From: JAUWVG01 sp964633715
Lineage (GTDB): Bacteria; Acidobacteriota; Aminicenantia; Aminicenantales; Aminicenantaceae
Reading direction: 5' to 3'
Assembly: GCA_964633715.1 (NCBI GenBank)
Contig: CAZWHQ010000016.1
Span: 1-64,000, forward strand
DNA length: 64,000 nucleotides
Both the position numbers and the translations under genes were made by a program. Shown piece after piece: positions 17,141-26,308 of this stretch; position 1 is the stretch's first letter; each line of letters opens with the position of its first letter. A model generated the notes under the pieces. The model was not told the origin of the DNA. It did no database searches and saw nothing but the letters and a program-made list of their open reading frames with translations.

Positions 17141-18487
17141 TTGTCTTCGTTTCAAAGATTTTCTTTCCTTAGCGCTTCTGAACTTCTGGACAAAGCCGGA
17201 CAACTTGGAATCGATATCCCCTTTACTGAAGATCTATCCGCACTTTTTGAGAAAAAATCGGTGGCGTCCAGGACTCTTCCCAATAGATTGGCTGTCCACC
17301 CTATGGAGGGATTTGACTCCTCTACGGATGGGTCTCCAAGCGATAGTGTGTTCAGGCGTTATCTCCGTTATGCAACAGGTGGAAGTGGTTTGATCTGGTT
17401 TGAAGCCGCAAGTGTCGTGCCTGAAGGAAAATCCAATCCTTTTCAGATGATGCTGACAGAACGGAACCAGGAACAGTTTAAGCAGCTCATCAAAAAGATA
17501 AAAAGAACCGCCCGTCAAACTTTTGGACTTAAACATGATCTGTTTTGCGTGCTTCAGCTGACACACTCCGGCCGTTTCTCTAAGCCGGATGGCACTCTGA
17601 GACCTCAGGTTGCCAGGTTTATTCCTCAGATGGATAAAGATGAATCGTTTATCAAAATCCTCACAGATGAAGAAATGGATTTTCTCAAAAAACAATTTGT
17701 GGAGTCGGCCAAACTTGCCTATTCTGTTGGTTTTGATGCCGTAGATATCAAAGCTTGTCATGGCTATCTCGTCAATGATTTTTTGGCCTCTTATACGAGA
17801 AAAAACAGCAAATATGGAGGAAGCTTTTCCAACAGAACGCGATTTCTCCTCGAGACTATACAGGATATTCATTCTGAAATTCCGGATCTTGTTTTGTCTG
17901 TGCGCCTTAATATTTATGATGGACTGGGTTATCCCTTTGGATTTGGCATGTCTTCTGATGGATCTTTGGATGTTGATCTGAAAGAACCCCTTCAACTCAT
18001 CGAGAGATTGGTCGAGAGAGGGGTTTCACTGCTGAATTTGACTTTGGGAAATCCTCATAAAAAACCTTTTCTCGGACGCCCGTTCGACCGCCCTCTTTTT
18101 TTGTCAGCAGTTCCAAGTGAACATCCACTCGAAGGTGTAGGCCGGTTATTGCAACTGACCGGGCAAATTCAAAAAATATTCCCCCATATTCCATGTGTGG
18201 GTACCGGGTATTCCTGGCTGCGGCAGTATTTTCCTCACGTTGGAGCCGCAGCGATAAAAAAAGGAGAGGTCTCATTTATCGGCTTGGGGAGGAGTTCGTT
18301 TGCCTATCCTGATGCCCCGAAGGATTTAATGGAAAAAGGTTTTTTGAATCCAAGGAAAGTATGTGTCACATGCTCCTGCTGCAGTGACCTGATTTCGGCT
18401 GGTTTATCGACAGGATGTGTGATTCGAGATAGAGAAGTCTATGCTAAAGAATACAGAGATTTTTTCGGAAAAGGGAGGCGAAGATGA
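17141..18487 (+). CDS. Old-yellow-enzyme family NADH:flavin oxidoreductase with Fe-S motif
   Basis: 448 aa from a TTG at 17141, preceded by GGAGG nine bases away and two bases after the maturase stop; the frame also opens from an ATG at 17120 inside the previous gene, without a ribosome site. FMN TIM-barrel signatures: 'NRLAVHPMEG' near the N-terminus, 'LQLTHSGRFSKPDG' and 'GYLVNDFLASYTRKNSKYGG'. The last 35 residues contain 'CVTCSCCSDLISAGLSTGC', spaced like the 4Fe-4S ligands of 2,4-dienoyl-CoA reductase, but the FAD/NAD domain that follows in that enzyme is absent. The next gene, a flavoprotein, overlaps by four bases and may supply that function. Substrate unknown. Confidence 0.8.
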   Translation: MSSFQRFSFLSASELLDKAGQLGIDIPFTEDLSALFEKKSVASRTLPNRLAVHPMEGFDSSTDGSPSDSVFRRYLRYATGGSGLIWFEAASVVPEGKSNPFQMMLTERNQEQFKQLIKKIKRTARQTFGLKHDLFCVLQLTHSGRFSKPDGTLRPQVARFIPQMDKDESFIKILTDEEMDFLKKQFVESAKLAYSVGFDAVDIKACHGYLVNDFLASYTRKNSKYGGSFSNRTRFLLETIQDIHSEIPDLVLSVRLNIYDGLGYPFGFGMSSDGSLDVDLKEPLQLIERLVERGVSLLNLTLGNPHKKPFLGRPFDRPLFLSAVPSEHPLEGVGRLLQLTGQIQKIFPHIPCVGTGYSWLRQYFPHVGAAAIKKGEVSFIGLGRSSFAYPDAPKDLMEKGFLNPRKVCVTCSCCSDLISAGLSTGCVIRDREVYAKEYRDFFGKGRRR

Positions 18488-20496
18488 AATCTTCGGTTCT
18501 AGAGATCGCTGGTCAGAAATTTCCCTGTTTTTCTGTCAACACCTTGATTATTGGCAGTGGAGCGGCATCTCTAAGCGCCGCCTTGCGGCTGTTTGTTTCA
18601 GGGCAGAAAAATATCGTGATTGCCACAGAAAGTTGGGGAGCTGGTACGTCCAATAATGCCGGGTCGGATAAACAAACCTATTATAAACAATCTCTATGCG
18701 GACAAAAACCCGATTCTCCAATTAAGATGGCCGAAGATCTTTTTTCAGGAGGCTCCATGCATGGCGATATCGCATTGTGTGAAGCCCAAAATTCGTTATT
18801 GGCATTTTTTTATCTTGTCAGCCTGGGTGTTCCTTTTCCCCATGATCGGTTTGGGGGGTACGTGGGGTACAAAACAGACCATGATCCCTTGGGCCGAGGG
18901 ACATCTGCCGGACCTCTCACGTCTCATCTTATGTTTAAAGCCTTGGCTGGTGAAGTGAAGAAACAAGGAATTCCGGTTTTGAATGATCTTGAAATCATTG
19001 CTTTGCTCACGCAAAAAAAAGATAGCGATTCGCATGTGATAGGGGCCGTTGGACTTGACAAGACAGAACTTGCTGCTGGCAGGCTGGGATTAGTTTTGTT
19101 CAATGCAGTGAATGTTGTCCTGGGAACAGGTGGGCCGGGCGGAATATATAGGGCATCTGTCTATCCGGAAAGCCAGTTGGGATCTCATGGTCTGGCATTG
19201 TCCATTGGGGCAAAGGCCCAGAATTTGACCGAATCCCAGTTCGGCTTGGCCTCAATAAAATTCAGGTGGAACGTTTCCGGAACTTACCAGCAGGTCATAC
19301 CCCGTTATGTGTCCACGGATTTGGACGGGACTGGCGAAAATGAGTTTTTGAATGAATATTTTCCGGACATGGGAACACTGGCGACCGCAATTTTTCTCAA
19401 AGGGTACCAGTGGCCCTTTGATCCCAGAAAAGTGAGAGACTACGGATCCTCCCTGATCGACGTTCTTGTCTATCAAGAAACTGTGATCAAGGGGCGGAGA
19501 GTTTTTCTCGATTATACGGCCAATCCCACTGGAGGCGGCCGTCTCACTGATTTTTCTTTCGAAAACCTTGCAGATGAGGCCTACGAGTACTTGAAAAAGT
19601 CCGAGGCCTTGTTTGGAACTCCTATCGAAAGATTAAGAGCCATGAATTTACCGGCCATCGACCTTTATAAAAAGCACGATATCGACCTTGAAAAAGAATA
19701 CCTGGAGATTGCCGTCTGTGCTCAGCACAACAACGGCGGGCTCCAGGGGAATGTCTGGTGGGAATCCAACATCAAACACCTGTTTCCGGTTGGTGAAGTC
19801 AACGGTTCACATGGGATTTATAGGCCGGGTGGTTCGGCTCTCAATGCGGGACAGGTGGGAAGTCAAAGAGCCGCTTTGTTTATTACAAAACAGTATGCCC
19901 ATACTCCTCCCAAAAAAGAAACGTTTGCAGCAGCGGTTACGGGCAGGATAAAAGACATCTTGGATTTTATCGGTCAAACAACCAATTGTTTGGCAGACGA
20001 TGATGGGTTCCTCCATTCAACACGCCGGGAAATTCAGGAGAGGATGTCATCTTTTGGAGCGCACATTCGTGATCCAGAGCGGATTGAAGACGCGAGGAAC
20101 AAAGCCCAGGATCTGTATATCCGCCTCCAAAAAGAGATGCGAGTGTCTTCGCTCCAGAAACTTCCTGAAGCATTTAGAAACCTGGATCTCTGCTTGGCTC
20201 ATTTAATGTATCTGGATGCTATTGTCGAATATATACACAACGGCGGGAAGAGCCGCGGTTCTTTTCTCGTGCTGGATAAGGACGGCCAAAAACCATGTGA
20301 AAACATGGGTGAGGAATGGTCTTTCAGTTTGAATGAAGAGGGATTATTTGTAGAAAAGAAGATATTGGAAGTGTGGCTGGATAAAGAAAAAGGGATCATC
20401 AAAAATTGGGCCGATATCCGGCCAATTCCTAGAGAAGAGAATTGGTTCGAAAATATCTGGAAGGACTACCTCTTGGACAACTACTTTAAGAGTTGA
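18484..20496 (+). CDS. FAD-dependent oxidoreductase, fumarate-reductase/AprA-like flavoprotein
   Basis: 670 aa. An N-terminal FAD Rossmann motif 'TLIIGSGAASLSAALRL' (about 20-36) is followed by 'TESWGAGTSNNAG' and, near residues 440-470, 'NGSHGIYRPGGSALNAGQVG', the family FAD-binding C-terminal stretch; 'AQHNNGGLQGN' corresponds to the capping/active region. The C-terminal helical domain (about 500-640) is like succinate dehydrogenase/fumarate reductase/adenylylsulfate reductase alpha chains. No signal peptide. The ATG overlaps the stop of the OYE-like gene (ATGA), so the two are likely one redox unit of 448 + 670 residues. Which double bond or ketone is reduced or oxidised is not evident. 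Confidence 0.8.
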   Translation: MKSSVLEIAGQKFPCFSVNTLIIGSGAASLSAALRLFVSGQKNIVIATESWGAGTSNNAGSDKQTYYKQSLCGQKPDSPIKMAEDLFSGGSMHGDIALCEAQNSLLAFFYLVSLGVPFPHDRFGGYVGYKTDHDPLGRGTSAGPLTSHLMFKALAGEVKKQGIPVLNDLEIIALLTQKKDSDSHVIGAVGLDKTELAAGRLGLVLFNAVNVVLGTGGPGGIYRASVYPESQLGSHGLALSIGAKAQNLTESQFGLASIKFRWNVSGTYQQVIPRYVSTDLDGTGENEFLNEYFPDMGTLATAIFLKGYQWPFDPRKVRDYGSSLIDVLVYQETVIKGRRVFLDYTANPTGGGRLTDFSFENLADEAYEYLKKSEALFGTPIERLRAMNLPAIDLYKKHDIDLEKEYLEIAVCAQHNNGGLQGNVWWESNIKHLFPVGEVNGSHGIYRPGGSALNAGQVGSQRAALFITKQYAHTPPKKETFAAAVTGRIKDILDFIGQTTNCLADDDGFLHSTRREIQERMSSFGAHIRDPERIEDARNKAQDLYIRLQKEMRVSSLQKLPEAFRNLDLCLAHLMYLDAIVEYIHNGGKSRGSFLVLDKDGQKPCENMGEEWSFSLNEEGLFVEKKILEVWLDKEKGIIKNWADIRPIPREENWFENIWKDYLLDNYFKS

Positions 20497-20562
20497 CCTT
20501 TCCTTAAAAAAATGGTTTGAATATTTATTATAAATGCAACTGTTTTGTAAAGGAGAAGGGAG

Positions 20563-21309
20563 ATGAAAAAAAAATCCACCGCTCTTGTTACAGGAGCCGC
20601 GAACGGTATTGGCCGGAGTATTGCCGTTGAACTGGCTCATGCTGGTTATCATGTCGCAGCGGTTGACATTGAACCCATTAAGGATTTGAGTGGAGATTTT
20701 TTCCCTATCCAGGCAGACATTTCTTCGCTGGAAGACCATAAAAAGATCGTTGATTTAACCTTGTCAAAATTCGATAGAATCGATGTGCTGGTCAATAACG
20801 CAGGTATAGCTCCGGATAAGAGATTGGATATCCTGGACACAACACCTGAGAGCTATGATAGGGTTTTATCTGTAAATTCAAGGGGGGCATTTTTTTTGAC
20901 ACAGCGATTATCCCGTATAATGATAGATCGGATTCAGAAGGAAGGGGATTATGGTCCGTGTATCATCTTTATCTCATCCATTTCGGCTGATGTCTCATCG
21001 CCCTCCCGGGCCGAGTACTGTATCTCTAAAGCCGCTCTCAGTCAGATGTCCAGGATTTTTGCCGATCGCCTATCCGAATTCAACATCAATGTTTATGAAG
21101 TTCGACCCGGGATCATACAGACAAGGATGACATCCGCGGTTAAAGATAAGTATGACCGGAAAATAGCCGATGGTCTGATCCCCCAAAAGAGATGGGGGTT
21201 GCCTGAGGATGTGGCCCGCGCTGTTGTCTCTCTCGCAAAAGGTGCCTTTTCCTATTCCACGGGAATGGTTGTCGAAGTCAGTGGCGGAATGAACATACGC
21301 CGGTTGTAA
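20563..21309 (+). CDS. Short-chain dehydrogenase/reductase (3-ketoacyl-ACP reductase type)
   Basis: 248 aa classical SDR: 'ALVTGAANGIGRSIA' nucleotide loop, 'VLVNNAGIAPD', catalytic Ser in 'IFISSISADV' and YxxxK in 'EYCISKAA', closing with 'YSTGMVVEVSGGM'. An Asp after the second strand ('AAVDIEP') favours NAD(H). In this sugar-acid neighbourhood a hexuronate, ketose or deoxy-sugar acid dehydrogenase is more likely than a fatty-acid enzyme, but only context says so. AAGGAGAAGGGAG precedes the ATG. Thirteen bases separate it from the KDPG aldolase-KDG kinase fusion. Confidence 0.85.
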   Translation: MKKKSTALVTGAANGIGRSIAVELAHAGYHVAAVDIEPIKDLSGDFFPIQADISSLEDHKKIVDLTLSKFDRIDVLVNNAGIAPDKRLDILDTTPESYDRVLSVNSRGAFFLTQRLSRIMIDRIQKEGDYGPCIIFISSISADVSSPSRAEYCISKAALSQMSRIFADRLSEFNINVYEVRPGIIQTRMTSAVKDKYDRKIADGLIPQKRWGLPEDVARAVVSLAKGAFSYSTGMVVEVSGGMNIRRL

Positions 21310-21321
21310 ACGGGGTGATCT

Positions 21322-23067
21322 ATGAATAAATCAGAAAATATTTTTGTAAAATTGAAGGAAAAACAATTGGTTGCACTCCTTTCTCCCAAATCTGTTGAAG
21401 AATGTGTGGTTTTGTACGAAATATTTCAGTCAGAGGGAGTTTTACTCGAAATTGCTCTCCGGTCGGAGTTCAGCCTGGACGGGATCGCGGCCATCCTTTC
21501 CAGATATCCCCAAGCCCAAATCCTGGCAGGAACGGTTATGACTGCAAACCAGGCACACAAGGCCATTCAGGCTGGGGCCGTCGGCATTGTGTCTGCGGAT
21601 TATATTCCAGAAGTGGTGGATGTTTGTGTGAAAAAAAACATCATGTGTGTGCCCGGAGGCTTGGCTGATGTGGGAAAACAGCTTGTGCAAAAAGCAAAGG
21701 CCTATGGCTGTTCTCTGGAAGTATTAAAAGAAAAATATCCCCACCAATGGATTTATAAACTGTTTCCTGCTTTTTCTGGCGGTTTTTCTCACATGGATTT
21801 AGCCAAATCCTGGAGAGGACCTTTTTCTGATCTTACCGTGATGTATACCGGAGGAATTACGATTGAATCCCTCGAAAAAGCGGTCCTTAAAGATCCTCAT
21901 GGAATATTCTGTGCTTCGGCTTTGACAAAAACAACCCACGATATTGAGTCTCTGTCTAATTTGATCCGGATTTGGCGGAAAAAGCTCGATTTTTTTCCTT
22001 CAAAAAAGCTTCAAAAAAAAATCCCGGCAAAGGGTGGAGGAAAATCCGTCAAAACCGTTACATTTGGAGAGATGCTGATGCGGTTGTCTCCTCCTCCTGG
22101 AATTCGGCTGGAAAATGTCAAAAATTTTGATGTGCACTTCGGGGGTGCCGAAGCCAATGTGGCTGTCAGCCTGGCACAATTTGGCCTTCAATCCTTTTAT
22201 GTGACGGTTCTTCCGGAAACTAAAATCGGAGACAGTGCATGCCGTATTTTAAAATCATATGGTGTGGACACACAGTACCTCCTTCGTAAGGGAGAAAAAC
22301 TTGGGGTCTATTACCTGGAACACGGTGTTGGTCCCAGGCCTTCACGAGTCCTTTACGACCGGGCTATCTCAGCAATTACAGGATTAAAACCGGATGAGCT
22401 GGATTGGAACACCATTCTTGACAAAGCGGCTTGGTTTCATTGGACTGGCATCACTCCTGCTCTGAGTGATTCGGTTTTGGATACGCTGAGGCAAGGACTC
22501 AAAACGGCCAAAAAAAAGGGAATAACTGTCTCGTGTGATTTGAATTTCAGGAAAAAATTATGGAGTGAGGAACGTGCAAAAGACATCATGACAGAACTCA
22601 TGACTTACGTCGATGTCCTTTTTGGCAATGAAGAAGATCCCATCCGGATTTTTGGAATCCTTCCCGGGAAGAGTAACGTAGAAGCCGCTCATTTGGATAT
22701 GAAGGGTTACAGAAATATGGCACAGGAGCTGGGAGAACGGTTTGCGCTGCAGAAAGTGGCGATTACGCTCAGAGAAAGTGTGTCGGCTTCCGAAAATTTT
22801 TGGTCTGCGTGTCTATATGACGGCCAGAAGTTTTTTAAGAGCAAAAGGTATTTTATTACTGTATTGGATAGAGTGGGGGCTGGAGATGCTTTTGCTTCAG
22901 GTTTTATTGCCGGATTGTTAAACGGGCAGCCGGATAAAGAGGCGCTTGAATTTGGAGTGGCTGCGGCCTGTCTCAAACATTCCATTCAGGGCGATTTTAA
23001 CCAGGTGAGTTCAGAAGAAGTCAAACAATTAGTTGCAGGGGATTCGTCAGGAAGGGTGCAGCGATAA
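21322..23067 (+). CDS. KDPG aldolase - KDG kinase fusion
   Basis: 581 aa joining two Entner-Doudoroff-type enzymes. Residues 1-220 are a KDPG/KHG aldolase with Glu43 in 'LLEIALRS', 'AGTVMTANQ', 'GAVGIVSADY' and Schiff-base Lys146 in 'YKLFPA'. A Lys-rich linker (about 220-242) leads to a PfkB-family 2-keto-3-deoxygluconate kinase (about 245-575) with 'FGEMLMRLSPP', 'FGGAEANVAVSLAQFG' and the catalytic 'DRVGAGDAFASGFIAG'. Kinase makes KDPG and aldolase splits it to pyruvate and glyceraldehyde 3-phosphate, so one chain holds both consecutive steps. Order is the reverse of the pathway. Supports uronic-acid or KDG-yielding glycan breakdown in this cluster. Confidence 0.92.
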   Translation: MNKSENIFVKLKEKQLVALLSPKSVEECVVLYEIFQSEGVLLEIALRSEFSLDGIAAILSRYPQAQILAGTVMTANQAHKAIQAGAVGIVSADYIPEVVDVCVKKNIMCVPGGLADVGKQLVQKAKAYGCSLEVLKEKYPHQWIYKLFPAFSGGFSHMDLAKSWRGPFSDLTVMYTGGITIESLEKAVLKDPHGIFCASALTKTTHDIESLSNLIRIWRKKLDFFPSKKLQKKIPAKGGGKSVKTVTFGEMLMRLSPPPGIRLENVKNFDVHFGGAEANVAVSLAQFGLQSFYVTVLPETKIGDSACRILKSYGVDTQYLLRKGEKLGVYYLEHGVGPRPSRVLYDRAISAITGLKPDELDWNTILDKAAWFHWTGITPALSDSVLDTLRQGLKTAKKKGITVSCDLNFRKKLWSEERAKDIMTELMTYVDVLFGNEEDPIRIFGILPGKSNVEAAHLDMKGYRNMAQELGERFALQKVAITLRESVSASENFWSACLYDGQKFFKSKRYFITVLDRVGAGDAFASGFIAGLLNGQPDKEALEFGVAAACLKHSIQGDFNQVSSEEVKQLVAGDSSGRVQR

Positions 23068-23076
23068 GGAGCTAAA

Positions 23077-23781
23077 ATGTCAAATCAAAGTGGTTTTGAT
23101 GGTTTTTTCAAGGACACGGTTTCATTTTTTAATCGTTTAAAAAAGCACAATGAAAAGGAATGGTTCCAGAGTCATAGGGAAGATTATGAATCTTTTGTGC
23201 TTATGCCGGCTCGATCTTTTGTTGTGGAGATGGGTGAACGGCTGAAGCAGATTTCGCCCGATATAAAAGCCGTACCAAAAATCAATAAATCGCTGTTTCG
23301 GATCAACAGAGACACCCGTTTCAGTGCCGATAAATCTCCCTATAAAACACACATGGGAATATTTTTCTGGGAGGGCGTACGGCCGAGGATGGAGTGTTCC
23401 GGATTCTACATTCATCTCGAACCTCCCAATCTTATGATTGGTGTGGGGATCTACATGTTTCCTAAACAAGAGCTGTTTCGGTTTCGGAAGGCTGTCATTG
23501 ATCCAAATTCAGGTGAAAAACTGTCGCAAGTCCTGACATCGATATCTCGATTGGAGGGATATGAAATCGGAGGGACTCACTATAAACGAGTCCCTTCAGG
23601 ATTTGAAAGAAGCCATCCAAATTCAAAACTTCTCCTGCACAATGGCCTATATGCGGGAAGGACTATTCCTGTTCCGGATGAGTTTTTCTCTGCGGAGTTG
23701 ATCGATTTTTGCTGGCAAAATTTCAAAGCCCTGGCACCTCTGCACCTGTGGCTGGTTGAAAATAAAATAGGCTTTTTCTAA
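23077..23781 (+). CDS. DUF2461 (TIGR02453) family protein
   Basis: 234 aa, soluble. Shows the family pattern 'FFNRLKKHNEKEWFQSHREDY' cut by a helix, then 'LFRINRDTRFSADKSPYKTH' and 'GFYIHLEPPNLMIGVGIYMF', ending in a short 'SAELIDFCWQNFKALAPLHLW'. The Arg/Asp/Thr-rich 'RINRDTRFSxDKxPYKTH' is the strongly conserved core of the family. Function is unknown across bacteria and fungi. AAGGAG lies seven bases before the ATG, ten bases after the aldolase/kinase stop, so it is in the same operon; no link to sugar metabolism is established. Confidence 0.85.
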   Translation: MSNQSGFDGFFKDTVSFFNRLKKHNEKEWFQSHREDYESFVLMPARSFVVEMGERLKQISPDIKAVPKINKSLFRINRDTRFSADKSPYKTHMGIFFWEGVRPRMECSGFYIHLEPPNLMIGVGIYMFPKQELFRFRKAVIDPNSGEKLSQVLTSISRLEGYEIGGTHYKRVPSGFERSHPNSKLLLHNGLYAGRTIPVPDEFFSAELIDFCWQNFKALAPLHLWLVENKIGFF

Positions 23782-23803
23782 CGTGTTGTTGGATTGAATT
23801 GAA

Positions 23804-26308
23804 ATGGCTTCCAAGAAACTCTATCTTGTGTGTAATGCCCATCTTGATCCTGTCTGGCTGTGGGAGTGGGAAGAGGGTGCAGCCGAAACCTTGTCCACAT
23901 TCCGCACGGCTGTAGAACTGTGCGAGGAATTTGAAGAGTTTGTATTTTGCCATAACGAGGCTCTCCTCTATAAATGGGTGGAGACGTACGATCCCGAACT
24001 CTTTGCTAAAATTAAAAAGTTAGTCCATCTGGGGCGCTGGCACATTATGGGAGGCTGGTATGTCCAGCCTGACTGCAACATGCCCAGCGGGGAGTCTTTT
24101 GTCCGTCAGATCCTTTTCGGAAAAAATTACTTCTTTAAGAATTTTGGCTCAAATCCAAAAACAGCGATCAATTTCGATCCTTTTGGGCATACCCGGGGAC
24201 TGGTGCAGATCCTCAAAAAATCGGGGTACCTTTCCTATCTTTTTTGCCGCCCGGATCCGAAGGAATTAAAACTTCCCGCTGATGATTTTATGTGGATTGG
24301 ATACGATGGATCAAAGATTCTGGCTCATAGATCCCGTGACCACTACAACTCGCAGAGAGGGAAGGCGGCGAAGAAAACTAAAGACTGGCTGAAAAAAAAT
24401 AAGAAACGTTCCATAGGACTTCTTCTCTGGGGAATCGGAAATCATGGAGGAGGGGCCTCTCGAAAAGACCTCAAGGACCTCCGTAACCTCATAAAAAAGA
24501 ACCAAGACAGAAATATTCTCCATGCAACACCGGAAGTTTATTTCGACGAAATAGCGCCAGATCAAGATATGTATCCAAATTGGCAAAAAGATCTCAATCC
24601 GTGGGCCGTAGGATGCTACACCTCGATGGCTCAAGTCAAACAGAAGCACCGCCTGCTCGAAAACACCTATTTTAGAACGGAAAAACTGGCGACACACGCT
24701 GCACTCGAAGGCTTGATGCCTTATCCCCGCAAGGAGCTTCAAACGGCTTTAGAAGACCTATTGTTTTGTCAATTCCACGACATTCTTCCCGGATCATCAA
24801 TTGTTGAAGTGGAAGAAAATGTGCTCCAAAAGATAGGTCATGGATTGGAGATTCTGTCTCAAATCAAATCGCGGGCTTTTTTCAAGTTGATTGAGGGCCA
24901 GGCTCGGGCTGAGGAGGGAGAATTTCCTGTTTTTGTTTATAATCCCCATCCTTTTTCGGCTACCGCGACAGTGGAGTGTGAATTCCAGCCACCTGAACCG
25001 AATGAGGATCCAAATATTTTCAGGATGCCGGAAATGGAGGATGAAACCGGAAAGAAAATCCCTCTTCAACTGGAACAGGAAAGTTCAAACATTTCAGTAG
25101 ACATGAGAAAGAGAATCGTTTTTCGGGCCGACCTTAAACCCAGTCAGATGAATAGGTATAGCTGCCAATTGAAAACCATCGGTCCGCCCCCTGTCTTAAA
25201 AGCTGCGGCCGATTCCATATTGAATTTTAAGACGGAATCTCTTGAAGTGTCACTCAACTGTGAAACGGGCCTTTTGGATAAATATGCCGTTAACGGCGAT
25301 GATTTTCTTAAATCAGACTCTCTTCGCCTGCTTGTCTGTAAAGATAATGCCGATCCATGGGGAATGTTGGTGCGGAGTTTCAGGGAAGTTGAAGGTGTTT
25401 TTACTCTTTTGTCCGGAGAGTTGAGCGCCCGGTTTTCTGGTGTTTCGGCCAAAGAATTGAGACCTGTGAGGATTGTCGAAGACGGACCTGTGCGGACAGT
25501 CATCGAAGCGGTCTTTCAGTACAATTCCTCATATGCCTGCTTGACTTATGTGATCCCAAAAAAAGGGACAGAACTGGAGGTCCGTGTTCGAGTCGTGTGG
25601 AATGAAAAGGACCGCTTTCTCAAATTGTCTATGCCCACTCAGTTTACCAAGGGGACGTGTAAAGGCCAGGTGGCCTATGGTGTCGAAGAATTCGACCGCT
25701 TTGGAGAGGAACTGCTCGCTCAAAAGTGGGTGGCGTCCGTATCTGAGGACAGAAAACAGGCTTTGACTGTGATAAATTCAGGGACATATGGATTCGACTT
25801 TTTTAATGGTGAGTTGAGATTGTCTCTGCTTCGTTCCCCCGCATATGCAGGCCATCCCGTTGGTTCCAAGCCCATTGTTCCTCAAAACAGGTTCAGGCCG
25901 CGCATCGATATTGGGGAAAGGATGTTTTTTTTCTGGATAAACGGCGGAGAAGCGGAGGATCTTCTCTCTACGATCGATCGAAATGCCCTTTTAAAAAATG
26001 AAACACCTATAGTGTTGTGCTCTTTTCCTTCCGGAAAGGGGAAGGGACACCTTCCAGGAATAATACTGGATGATGAAGCTGTACAAATGACGACATTTAA
26101 AATGGCAGAGAAAAAAAATAAGCTGGTGCTCCGGCTATTTGAGCCAACAGGGAAGAGGAGATCCAGCCGAGTGGACGTTCCTTCCTTGAACCTTTCCTTT
26201 GACGTTTCACTAAAAAAATTCGAAATAAAGACCTTTGTTATTGATTTAGAGACAAAGGGAGTTGTCGAGACAGATCTCCTTGAAAGGAGTTTGAATGAAG
26301 AGGGTTGA
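23804..26308 (+). CDS. GH38 alpha-mannosidase-like glycoside hydrolase
   Basis: 834 aa. The N-terminal GH38 domain has the zinc site 'NAHLDPVWLWEWEEG' (His13, Asp15), 'GGWYVQPDCNMPSGES' (Asp90 region) and nucleophile Asp125 in 'NFDPFGHT'. A three-helix middle domain (about 265-350, 'LLFCQFHDILPGSSI', whose His also binds zinc) and the long beta-sandwich C-terminal domains follow. No signal peptide, so cytoplasmic: it acts on imported oligosaccharides. The ribosome site is weak. The gene overlaps the next (Gfo/Idh/MocA) by 14 bases. Sequence cannot fix linkage specificity; alpha-mannoside is the family default. Confidence 0.92.
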   Translation: MASKKLYLVCNAHLDPVWLWEWEEGAAETLSTFRTAVELCEEFEEFVFCHNEALLYKWVETYDPELFAKIKKLVHLGRWHIMGGWYVQPDCNMPSGESFVRQILFGKNYFFKNFGSNPKTAINFDPFGHTRGLVQILKKSGYLSYLFCRPDPKELKLPADDFMWIGYDGSKILAHRSRDHYNSQRGKAAKKTKDWLKKNKKRSIGLLLWGIGNHGGGASRKDLKDLRNLIKKNQDRNILHATPEVYFDEIAPDQDMYPNWQKDLNPWAVGCYTSMAQVKQKHRLLENTYFRTEKLATHAALEGLMPYPRKELQTALEDLLFCQFHDILPGSSIVEVEENVLQKIGHGLEILSQIKSRAFFKLIEGQARAEEGEFPVFVYNPHPFSATATVECEFQPPEPNEDPNIFRMPEMEDETGKKIPLQLEQESSNISVDMRKRIVFRADLKPSQMNRYSCQLKTIGPPPVLKAAADSILNFKTESLEVSLNCETGLLDKYAVNGDDFLKSDSLRLLVCKDNADPWGMLVRSFREVEGVFTLLSGELSARFSGVSAKELRPVRIVEDGPVRTVIEAVFQYNSSYACLTYVIPKKGTELEVRVRVVWNEKDRFLKLSMPTQFTKGTCKGQVAYGVEEFDRFGEELLAQKWVASVSEDRKQALTVINSGTYGFDFFNGELRLSLLRSPAYAGHPVGSKPIVPQNRFRPRIDIGERMFFFWINGGEAEDLLSTIDRNALLKNETPIVLCSFPSGKGKGHLPGIILDDEAVQMTTFKMAEKKNKLVLRLFEPTGKRRSSRVDVPSLNLSFDVSLKKFEIKTFVIDLETKGVVETDLLERSLNEEG

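Noticed and set aside
17234..17995. 253-codon minus-strand frame opposite the OYE-like gene
   Set aside because: Antisense shadow; no motif; the plus-strand gene has clear FMN-barrel signatures.
20493..20535. Promoter TTGACC ... TATTATAAAT before the SDR gene
   Set aside because: The boxes are about 27 bases apart, too far for a standard promoter, and the gene is probably in the upstream operon.
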